Source: Elusimicrobiales bacterium
GTDB lineage: Bacteria > Elusimicrobiota > Elusimicrobia > Elusimicrobiales > Elusimicrobiaceae
Assembly (NCBI GenBank): GCA_030540535.1
Contig: JAUNWB010000079.1
Location: 1-6,461, forward strand
DNA: 6,461 bases
Reading direction: 5' to 3'
Shown here: piece by piece, positions 1 through 5,992 of the stretch
Position numbering within the stretch: the first letter of the stretch is position 1
Layout of the letters: the number at the start of each line of letters is the position of its first letter
Program-made: the position numbers and the translations under genes
Notes under the pieces: generated by a model
What the model was told of the DNA's origin: nothing
The model's database searches: none
What the model saw: the letters and a program-made list of their open reading frames with translations, nothing else

Positions 1-84
1 GGGGAATAGGAGAAAATGCCTAATCAAAACGCAAATCGTACTCTTTTATAGCCGTTTGATCAATATATCAAATAAATTTTACCA
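1..84. other. A+T-rich region downstream of the operon, with a small dyad but no clear terminator
   Basis: This stretch follows the stop of the last permease. It is visibly richer in A+T than the operon. It contains one short dyad at 55-72 (TTTGAT, six-base loop, ATCAAA). The stem is only six pairs, mostly A-T, and no T-run follows it on the minus strand, so it is a poor intrinsic terminator. On the plus strand, frames are open from the left edge to stops at 21-23 and 86-88, so a convergent gene could end here, but nothing proves it. No start codon for a further minus-strand gene is supported. Confidence 0.5.
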
Positions 85-1200
85 CTAATTTAGTTTTGCC
101 TTAAAGTTTTTGTAAGCAGAAAACGCCAACAGACACGCCATACAACCCAAAATACAAAAATACAGCCAAAACAAGCGATAATCGCCGCCTTTAAGGATAA
201 TGTTGCGGAAATTCAAACACGCATACATAAGCGGGTTCAGATAACAAATCCAGCGGAAAACCGCCGGAATATTGGCTACCGGAAAGAACACCCCGGAGAG
301 CAAAATCCCCGGGAGCAGAAACAAAATGCCGCCCATCATAGCCTGCTGCTGCGTTTTGGCAATCGTGCTTAGCAGCGTGGCTAACGACAAAGCGCAAGCC
401 GCCAGCGCCGTACCGTTTAAAGCAAGCTGCCATACAGTCCCCCGGTAAGCGATTTTAAAGCCGAAAATCCCCACGCAAAGCATCAACGTTACAATACCGA
501 TACCCAACATAAAATACGGAATTGTTTTTCCCAACAGGATATCGGCGGTGGTGGCGGGAGATGAAATAAGTTTTTCCATGGTACCCGTTTCTTTTTCCTT
601 CGTAATTGCCATACTGCATACAATCATCAGCACAATAAAACTGGCCATCACCAAAAGCGCGGGGACCATAAAATCGACGGTGTTAAGCTGCGGATTAAAT
701 AAAATGCGCGTATCCAGCATAACATTTGAAGGACCGTTCAGATTATATCCGTGCCGCGCGGCCACGCGGGCCAAAATTTGGCTTATATACTGATTCACCT
801 GTTGGGCACGCTGGGCGTTGGTGGCGTTTATAAGCAGCTGTATGGGTTTATCTTGGCGTTCCAACGCGTATTCAAACCCTTCGGGCGGAGCCACCAAAAC
901 GGCTTCGGCACGACGTGTGTTTAGCAAATTGACAGGATCCGCTGTATTGGCGTTGTCTAAAAGTTTTATCGGTTCAAACCAGCCCGAGGCCACGGCGCGC
1001 GTTTGAATTTCTCGTGAAATGGCCGACGGTTTTCCTAAAACCATCAGTTTAATATTTTTTACTTCGCTTGTTAACGCAAGCCCGAACATAACGAGTTGTA
1101 CAATAGGTATAAAAAACAATACCATAATCATCTTCCGGTCGCGGAAGATTTGGATAAACTCTTTTCTAATAAGCCCCGCAATAATGCGCGTATGAATCAT
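85..1200 (-). CDS. ABC-2 type permease, second of two and last gene of the operon
   Basis: This is the second transmembrane subunit, also 371 residues, and a diverged paralogue of the preceding gene product. Predicted helices are about 24-45, 177-198, 226-249, 259-281, 288-308 and 343-362, with a periplasmic domain at about 46-176. Hallmarks match those of its partner: RILFNPQLNTVDFMVPAL (165-182), the coupling motif TKEKETGTMEKLISSPAT (200-217) and SGVFFPVANIP (302-312, compared with SGFIFPIENMP in the partner). Two related but distinct permeases next to two distinct ATPases suggest a fully heteromeric ABC core. The start is set by the 4-base overlap with the previous gene; only a weak GTGGA lies upstream, 3 bases from the ATG, so translation is probably coupled. 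The gene ends with TAG at 85-87. It corresponds by position to ybhR in E. coli. Confidence 0.93.
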   Translation of the reverse strand: MIHTRIIAGLIRKEFIQIFRDRKMIMVLFFIPIVQLVMFGLALTSEVKNIKLMVLGKPSAISREIQTRAVASGWFEPIKLLDNANTADPVNLLNTRRAEAVLVAPPEGFEYALERQDKPIQLLINATNAQRAQQVNQYISQILARVAARHGYNLNGPSNVMLDTRILFNPQLNTVDFMVPALLVMASFIVLMIVCSMAITKEKETGTMEKLISSPATTADILLGKTIPYFMLGIGIVTLMLCVGIFGFKIAYRGTVWQLALNGTALAACALSLATLLSTIAKTQQQAMMGGILFLLPGILLSGVFFPVANIPAVFRWICYLNPLMYACLNFRNIILKGGDYRLFWLYFCILGCMACLLAFSAYKNFKAKLN

Positions 1201-2312
1201 GGTTCCACATCCGTTTTAAACTTTTTGACCGCTAATGCGACCATAACGAACATAAATATAAATAACGCCGCAAACGGGCCGGCCAGCTCCTTAAATCCCG
1301 CTTCCGTTAAAAATAAACTCCGGCTGAGGGACAAAAACCACCGCTGCGGAAAAAGCCCCGTAAACCACCGAAAAAACAGCGGCATATTCTCAATCGGAAA
1401 AATAAAACCCGAAAACATAAAAGACGGCAAAAGCCCGATGGCAAACCCGAACTGAATAGCCGCCTGCTGTTGGCGCGTAAGGACGGAAATAAGCAGCCCC
1501 AGCGCCAAAGAACCAATGATAAAAAGCGTACAGGCCAGCAGGTATAAAAGAAAACTTCCCATAAACGGGATATGAAAAACAATCAGCGCGAGCGCAAATA
1601 CCAGCAGCGCGTCAAAAAAGGAAAGCGCAAAGTATGGCAGCAATTTTCCCAGTACGATTTCAAAAGGGCGCACGGGCGTGGAAAGGAGCAGCTCCATAGA
1701 GCCGTTTTCCCATTCGCGCGCGACGGTAAGCGCGGTTAAAATAATGGCTAAAAATCCGATAATAACCGTACTTAAAGCCGGAACGATAAACCAGCGGCTG
1801 TTGAGTTCGGGATTGAACAAATACCGCGTGCGTATCATATTGGGTTCGGAGGCTCGCGGGACGGCAAGCGCCTGCTGTGCGGCCGCGGAAATACCTTGCA
1901 TATACATATTCATCAGCGCCGCCAGCGTATTGTCCGACCCGTCCACCAGCAGCTGTGCGCGGGCGACATCGCCGCGGGTAAGATTGTCGTGAAAGCCGGG
2001 CGGGATAATCAGCAGTCCCTTCATACTGTTCTTTTGCAGGGCTTTTTCCGCCTCCGCCGGGGAATGAACGGCAACAACGTCAAAATAACCGGCGGCTCCG
2101 GCTTGCATCAAAAGTTCGCGCGAAGAGCGGCTTTGGTCATTATCGCGGACTAAGAGAGGGATATTGTGATAATCCAGGTTAATCACAAAACCGAAAAACC
2201 ACACGAACAGCAGGGGCAGTAAAAGCGCGACGGCCAGCGTAAACGGATCGCGCCGGATGTGTTTGGTTTCTTTGCTGGCGATGGATAAAATAGGACGGAT
2301 GATTGTTTTCAT
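1197..2312 (-). CDS. ABC-2 type permease, first of two (YbhS/YbhR-like)
   Basis: This 371-residue inner-membrane subunit forms half of the transport path. It has the large ABC-2 (DrrB/YhhJ-like) layout: a short cytoplasmic start with basic amphipathic helix (KETKHIRRDP), membrane helix 1 (about 24-45), a periplasmic domain of about 130 residues (46-175), then five more helices (about 175-197, 225-247, 253-278, 286-306, 344-363). The cytoplasmic motif AREWENGSMELLLSTPVRP (198-216) after helix 2 is the hallmark that couples to the ATPase. RYLFNPELNSRWFIVPAL (163-180) precedes helix 2 and is typical of this group. GGGGGA stands 3 bases before the ATG. It overlaps ATPase 2 and the second permease by 4 bases each. 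Position directly after the ATPases corresponds to ybhS in E. coli, but I cannot separate YbhS from YbhR by sequence alone, so no symbol is given. Confidence 0.93.
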   Translation of the reverse strand: MKTIIRPILSIASKETKHIRRDPFTLAVALLLPLLFVWFFGFVINLDYHNIPLLVRDNDQSRSSRELLMQAGAAGYFDVVAVHSPAEAEKALQKNSMKGLLIIPPGFHDNLTRGDVARAQLLVDGSDNTLAALMNMYMQGISAAAQQALAVPRASEPNMIRTRYLFNPELNSRWFIVPALSTVIIGFLAIILTALTVAREWENGSMELLLSTPVRPFEIVLGKLLPYFALSFFDALLVFALALIVFHIPFMGSFLLYLLACTLFIIGSLALGLLISVLTRQQQAAIQFGFAIGLLPSFMFSGFIFPIENMPLFFRWFTGLFPQRWFLSLSRSLFLTEAGFKELAGPFAALFIFMFVMVALAVKKFKTDVEP

Positions 2313-3226
2313 TTGTCCCCCGATATGGCTTTTAAAAATACGTCATCCAGCGAAGGAGGTACATCGTGGCAAGTAAAAATATCCCGGCTGTTCCGGCAAA
2401 AGTTTTCAAATGCGGTTTGATTGGATACATATACGCGCAGTTTGCTGCCAAACACACTCACAAGCCCCCAATTTTCCCGCTTGATTTTTTGGGCGGTTTC
2501 CTGCTGTTTATGTACGCAGAACGTCAACTCTTTAGGCCTGACCGGGAAATACCGTTCTTTTAGTTCTTCCGGCGTACCCAAAGCCAAAATCCGGCCGCGC
2601 TGCATAAGCACGATGCGCCCGCAGTACTCGGCTTCGTCCATATAGTGTGTGGTTACAAAGACGGTTTTCCCTTTGGCGGCCAGCTGGCGGATGAGGTTCC
2701 AAAACGAAGTGCGCGTCTGCGGCGAGGTACCGGCCGTCGGTTCGTCCAAAAACAACAGTTCCGGGTCGTGCAAAATAGAAGAAGCAAGCGCAATCATTTG
2801 TTTTACGCCGCCGGAAAGATGTTTGACGGGGCCTTTTGGGATATTTTTGAGGCCGATAAAATCAAACAGTTCCGCGCTCCGACGCCGGACGGTTTCGCGG
2901 TCTAAACCGTACAGACTGCCCGCGAGGTCCATATTTTCATACACGGTCAAATCGGGGTATAAGGTAAATTTTTGGGACATGTATCCGATATGCGGTTTTA
3001 GCACCGAGGTGGCGGCCGCCACGTCTTTTCCATTTACGAATACGCGGCCGGACGTAGGGTTTAAAATGCCGCACAAGGCGCGGATGGTGGTGGTTTTTCC
3101 CGCCCCGTTGGCCCCCAAAAAGCCAAAAATTTCCCCCTTGGAAACTTCAAAAGAAATGCCGTCCACGGCTCTGAAATTCCCAAAAGCGATAATCAAATTT
3201 TCTACGCGAATTATGGTTTTATTCAT
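2309..3226 (-). CDS. ABC exporter ATPase 2 (matches the C-terminal half of YbhF)
   Basis: This 305-residue nucleotide-binding subunit is the likely partner of ATPase 1. Motifs are Walker A GANGAGKT (38-45), Q-loop Gln85 in GYMSQKF, signature LSGGVKQ (137-143), Walker B LLFLDEP (157-163) with Glu162, and an intact H-loop His194 in TTHYMDEAEYC. The D-loop is unusual: GTSP (166-169) stands where GVDP is expected, so Asp is replaced by Ser168. GYMSQKFTLYPDLTV and the H-loop context resemble the C-terminal NBD of E. coli YbhF as I recall it. After the NBD comes a C-terminal extension (about 225-305) ending in PPSLDDVFLKAISG, the block common at the end of drug-export ATPases. Only a weak GCGGA lies 9 bases before the ATG, inside ATPase 1, so translation probably depends on coupling through the 4-base overlap. 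The stop overlaps the permease start in ATGA. Confidence 0.95.
   Translation of the reverse strand: MNKTIIRVENLIIAFGNFRAVDGISFEVSKGEIFGFLGANGAGKTTTIRALCGILNPTSGRVFVNGKDVAAATSVLKPHIGYMSQKFTLYPDLTVYENMDLAGSLYGLDRETVRRRSAELFDFIGLKNIPKGPVKHLSGGVKQMIALASSILHDPELLFLDEPTAGTSPQTRTSFWNLIRQLAAKGKTVFVTTHYMDEAEYCGRIVLMQRGRILALGTPEELKERYFPVRPKELTFCVHKQQETAQKIKRENWGLVSVFGSKLRVYVSNQTAFENFCRNSRDIFTCHDVPPSLDDVFLKAISGDK
2316..2321 (-). promoter_or_regulatory. Ribosome binding site of the first permease
   Basis: GGGGGA on the minus strand, three bases before the ATG at 2310-2312, inside the end of ATPase 2. It is G-rich and closely spaced, so its strength is uncertain. Confidence 0.45.
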
Positions 3227-3930
3227 ACAAATAAATCCGCAAAGTGTTTAACGCGCCTTTCTTGCATGATCTGCCCGGGGGCGCCGGACTCTAATAAACG
3301 CCCGTCTTGCAAGATATGCACTTTGGCACAGCGTTCGGCTTCGTCCATGTAAGACGTAGTTAAAATGACCGTCATTTCAGGGCCCGCCACCTGGTAAACC
3401 AAGTCCCACAATTCCTGGCGAGAAACAGGGTCCACGCCAATAGTCGGTTCATCCAGCAGCAACAGGGCCGGACGGTTTAAGAGTACGCACATAAGCCCCA
3501 ATTTCTTATACATGCCGCCGGACAATTTTCCTGCCGGACGGTCTTTGAACGGAATCATCTCCGTCGCGTTTAAAAGGTGCTGGGCCCGCCGTTGAAATTC
3601 GACGGCGGGAACGTTGTATAAATCGCGGAAAAATTCCAAATGTTCCCAGACGCTCAAGTCGGGGTACAGACTGGGTTCCTGCGGGAAATATCCCGTTTGC
3701 CGGCGCGCCTGTTCCGCCGGACAAGCCCGCCCGGATAGCGTAAAAGAAATATCACCGCTTGTGGGGTGAAGGAGTCCTTTAATTAACCGTAAAAGCGTTG
3801 TTTTCCCGGCTCCGTTCGGCCCGATGATTCCGTGTACTTGGCCCGCATCAAACGCCGCAGACACGCCGCTGAGCGCGGGGACGTGATTGAAGTTTTTGCA
3901 CAGATTTTCGGTTCGTACGGAAACAGACAT
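3223..3930 (-). CDS. ABC exporter ATPase 1 (matches the N-terminal half of YbhF)
   Basis: This 235-residue cytoplasmic nucleotide-binding subunit should power export as a heterodimer with the next gene product. Visible motifs are Walker A GPNGAGKT (37-44), Q-loop Gln84 in YFPQ, signature LSGGMYKK (136-143), Walker B LLLLDEP (156-162) with catalytic Glu161, and D-loop GVDP (165-168). At the H-loop, where His is normal, the sequence is TTSYMDEAERC, with Ser193. As I recall it, the N-terminal half of E. coli YbhF also has Ser there (STSYLDEAEQC), so this looks like a family trait and not a lesion. The signature has Tyr-Lys where this family usually has Lys-Gln. The protein ends soon after the NBD fold, without the C-terminal extension found in ATPase 2. 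GGAG lies 11 bases before the ATG, a long spacing. The start codon overlaps the adaptor stop in TAATG. Confidence 0.95.
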   Translation of the reverse strand: MSVSVRTENLCKNFNHVPALSGVSAAFDAGQVHGIIGPNGAGKTTLLRLIKGLLHPTSGDISFTLSGRACPAEQARRQTGYFPQEPSLYPDLSVWEHLEFFRDLYNVPAVEFQRRAQHLLNATEMIPFKDRPAGKLSGGMYKKLGLMCVLLNRPALLLLDEPTIGVDPVSRQELWDLVYQVAGPEMTVILTTSYMDEAERCAKVHILQDGRLLESGAPGQIMQERRVKHFADLFV

Positions 3931-4655
3931 TATTTTACAAACTCCGTTTCTAAGGTCATACCGGGTTTAACGGTTAAATGTTCATCGTTAGCAAAACGCG
4001 TTTTGACCCCATAGACCAGCCGGGTGCGTTCTTCGCGCGTTTGTACGTTTTTGGGCGTAAATTCGGACTGGTCGTTAATGGCCAAAATTTTACCCGCAAA
4101 CGTTTTGTCCGCTTCCGGCAGATAGCCTTTGACCTCTTGTCCAACGGATAAATTCGCCAGTTCGGCATACGGCACATAGACCCATACGTCCAATTCACGC
4201 AAATCGGCCACCGTCAGCATTTTTTTGCCCGCGGCGATAAATTCCCCGGGTTCATAGTATTTATAAAGCACCTGTCCGTCCAAAGGGCTGACAAGTTCGC
4301 ACCAGCTTTTTTGCAAAGCCGCCTGGTCATATGCGTTCTTTTTTAAATCGTAATTTTCACGGGAGCCGGCGGTGGTTTTTAACAGCTGCGCGGCGCGGTT
4401 AAATTCCGTTTGCGATATGTTATGTTTTAGGTTTGCTTCATCACACGTCAAACGGGCCAGCGTCTGTCCTTTTTTAACCGGCGCGCCTTCTTCTGCAAAA
4501 ATTTCGGCAATCGTATCATTCAGGCGCGAGGAAATATCCACCTCCACCGCTTCGGCCACGCCGCTGTAATGAAACGGCGTCCGCCTGAAAAATAACAGCG
4601 CCGCCGCCACTAAAACGGCTAAAGCAATTATGGCAATTACAATGCGTTTTTTCAT
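3930..4655 (-). CDS. HlyD/YbhG-type periplasmic adaptor (membrane-fusion protein)
   Basis: This 241-residue adaptor should link the inner-membrane ABC complex to the TolC-like protein. A positively charged start and a hydrophobic helix (about 5-23) followed by Arg-Arg give an inner-membrane anchor with the rest in the periplasm; there is no lipobox. The first half of the biotinyl-lipoyl-like domain lies at about 32-70 and contains GAPVKKGQTLARL. A helical hairpin runs from about 72 to 117, and the second lipoyl half follows (VSPLDGQVLYKYYEPGEFI, 122-140). The beta-barrel part follows. The segment 197-220, with FTPKNVQTREER and LVYGVKTR, resembles the conserved block of YbhG and related adaptors. 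The protein is clearly shorter than E. coli YbhG (about 330 residues), and most of the difference is in the coiled-coil hairpin. A strong AAGGAG lies 5 bases before the ATG. It overlaps the upstream gene by 4 bases and ATPase 1 by 1 base. Confidence 0.93.
   Translation of the reverse strand: MKKRIVIAIIALAVLVAAALLFFRRTPFHYSGVAEAVEVDISSRLNDTIAEIFAEEGAPVKKGQTLARLTCDEANLKHNISQTEFNRAAQLLKTTAGSRENYDLKKNAYDQAALQKSWCELVSPLDGQVLYKYYEPGEFIAAGKKMLTVADLRELDVWVYVPYAELANLSVGQEVKGYLPEADKTFAGKILAINDQSEFTPKNVQTREERTRLVYGVKTRFANDEHLTVKPGMTLETEFVK
3942..3945 (-). promoter_or_regulatory. Ribosome binding site of ATPase 1, long spacing
   Basis: GGAG on the minus strand, eleven bases before the ATG at 3928-3930, within the last codons of the adaptor. 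The spacing is longer than ideal; coupling through the TAATG junction probably helps. Confidence 0.5.
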
Positions 4656-5992
4656 AAATTCTCCTTACTCAAACTGTTTAAAACGGCTAACTGGTTAAGT
4701 TGTTCCACTTGCAAATCCGCCAAGGAAAGACGGCTTTCCAACAGCGTTAGATTGGCTTTGTCCACCTCAAAAAAAGTCACCGCCCCGGCTTGGTAGGCCT
4801 GATAGGTCAGCCGGGCAGTTTCTTGCGCTTCTTGGATAGTTTGCCGCACTAATTTTTCTTGTACTTGCAGTGCATACAGCCGGTCTTTGGCGGAATAAAA
4901 GAGTTTTTCCAACGTTTCCAGCGCATCTTGTTTTTCGTATTCGGCGGCGCGGGCGCGTTCCCGCTGGGCCTGAGCTTGGCGGCGGTCTTTTCCCCCCTCA
5001 AAAAGCGGCATGGAAAGTGCGGCTCCGCCGCGGCCCAAAAATACGTGTTCGCGCAGCGCTCCGTTCGGATATTCCCAATACGCTCCGCCCTGCAAAACCA
5101 CGCGCGGATAAAGCGACGAGCGGTAACTGGCGGCCAGATACTCGTAGTACTGGGCCATGTCGTCTAAAGCGGCCAGTTTGGGTGAATTTTCATCAAATTC
5201 GCCGTCTGCAAACGGAATAAAAACGGCCAGCGTGTTTTCCAGCGAGTCGGTGTTTAATACGGCGGAAGTCGTACCGTCCAATTTCACGTTAGCCAGGCGT
5301 TTGTCCGTCGGATAAACGGGATTTATTCCGTAATCTGTGGACGTTAATTTAAACAGCGCGCGCAGTTGGGCGGCCAGCGCGCCGCGAGCGGCGCTCATCG
5401 CGGTTTGGGTTTGCAGGACTTGTTTCGCGGCGACAGAAACGTCTAATTTGCTTTTTCCCCCCGCCTTATAAGCGGACTCCACATCGGTCCGTTGTTTTTG
5501 CGTAACTTCCAACTGGCCATTTAATAAGACTAAGCGCTGCAGCTGCTGTTGGACGGCAAAATAGGCTTGGCGTACTTGCAGCAGCGTTTGTTTTTTGGCA
5601 AATTCGTATTCCTGTTCCTGGGAAGAGCGCATTTTGGCACTGCTCTTATGCACCGCCGAACGGCCGCCGTTATCAAACAGAACATAATTAACCGTCGGCC
5701 CCGCGGAATACCCCCACGTATCGCCGAATTTCAGTTCCGCGCCGCCCATTGTCAGCGAGGGAACTTCGGACACCCACGACCCTTTTGCATCTAAAGAAAA
5801 AGAAGGATACAACGCAGCCGCGGAAGCCTGCTCCTGCGCTTGCGCCGCGCGGACATTAGCCTGCAGTTTTTGCAGTTGTGCCGATGAACGCAGTGCGTCT
5901 TGCTCGCATTGGGCCAGCGAAAGAGTGGTATCTTGTAAACCGTAAGCGGGGCAAACCGCCAAGCAAAGTAAAAATAAGGGCCAGAACTTCAT
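4652..5992 (-). CDS. TolC-like outer-membrane efflux protein (OEP family)
   Basis: This 446-residue protein should form the trimeric outer-membrane and periplasmic tunnel of the exporter. Residues 1-18 form a signal peptide with a likely signal peptidase I site after AYG. The mature protein shows the two-fold internal repeat of the OEP family: LYPSFSLDAKGSW (61-73) matches LYPRVVLQGGAYW (294-306), VLFDNGGR (104-111) matches PLFEGGKDR (329-337), and YKAGGKSKLDVSVA (175-188) matches YQAGAVTFFEVDKA (397-410). Long Gln/Ala-rich amphipathic helices (about 27-60, 115-215, 335-440) form the tunnel. The start is supported by the signal peptide and by GGAGAAG just upstream. Length is normal for the family. 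The gene overlaps the regulator and the adaptor by 4 bases each, so it appears dedicated to this pump; E. coli ybhGFSR has no outer-membrane gene of its own. A second family of lipid-anchored OEPs exists, but the Cys residues at 10 and 14 do not make a good lipobox. Confidence 0.95.
   Translation of the reverse strand: MKFWPLFLLCLAVCPAYGLQDTTLSLAQCEQDALRSSAQLQKLQANVRAAQAQEQASAAALYPSFSLDAKGSWVSEVPSLTMGGAELKFGDTWGYSAGPTVNYVLFDNGGRSAVHKSSAKMRSSQEQEYEFAKKQTLLQVRQAYFAVQQQLQRLVLLNGQLEVTQKQRTDVESAYKAGGKSKLDVSVAAKQVLQTQTAMSAARGALAAQLRALFKLTSTDYGINPVYPTDKRLANVKLDGTTSAVLNTDSLENTLAVFIPFADGEFDENSPKLAALDDMAQYYEYLAASYRSSLYPRVVLQGGAYWEYPNGALREHVFLGRGGAALSMPLFEGGKDRRQAQAQRERARAAEYEKQDALETLEKLFYSAKDRLYALQVQEKLVRQTIQEAQETARLTYQAYQAGAVTFFEVDKANLTLLESRLSLADLQVEQLNQLAVLNSLSKENL
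4661..4666 (-). promoter_or_regulatory. Strong ribosome binding site of the adaptor gene
   Basis: AAGGAG on the minus strand, five bases before the ATG at 4653-4655 and inside the end of the outer-membrane factor gene. It is the best Shine-Dalgarno match in the operon, which would suit the subunit needed in most copies (adaptors of this class are usually hexameric). Confidence 0.8.

Noticed and set aside
8..51. Eleven-codon plus-strand frame (ATG at 16, TAG at 49) preceded by AGGAG
   Set aside because: The ribosome-binding-like sequence is good, but an eleven-residue frame at a window edge is easily due to chance and has no other support.
55..72. Inverted repeat as an intrinsic terminator
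   Set aside because: Six mostly A-T pairs and no T-run in the direction of operon transcription; too weak to call.
1096..1455. Plus-strand open frame of 119 codons across the permease-permease junction
   Set aside because: Asn/Lys-rich low-complexity translation opposite two well-supported permease genes.
2649..3251. Plus-strand open frame of 200 codons opposite ATPase 2
   Set aside because: It lies entirely antisense to a gene with all ABC motifs, its translation shows no family resemblance, and it results from low stop density opposite G+C-rich codons.
3519..3541. Short direct repeat of GCCGGAC
   Set aside because: It falls in codons for the ATPase signature region and is explained by coding for Pro-Ala-Gly and Ser-Gly-Gly; no spaced array exists.
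4859..5220. Overlapping plus-strand open frames opposite the outer-membrane factor
   Set aside because: Arg/Pro-rich translations with no recognisable fold, antisense to a clear OEP gene with internal repeats.
5949..5965. Possible lipoprotein lipobox in the outer-membrane factor (Cys10 or Cys14)
   Set aside because: Cys10 is too close to the start and Cys14 is preceded by Val, not the usual small residue; a signal peptidase I site after AYG fits better.
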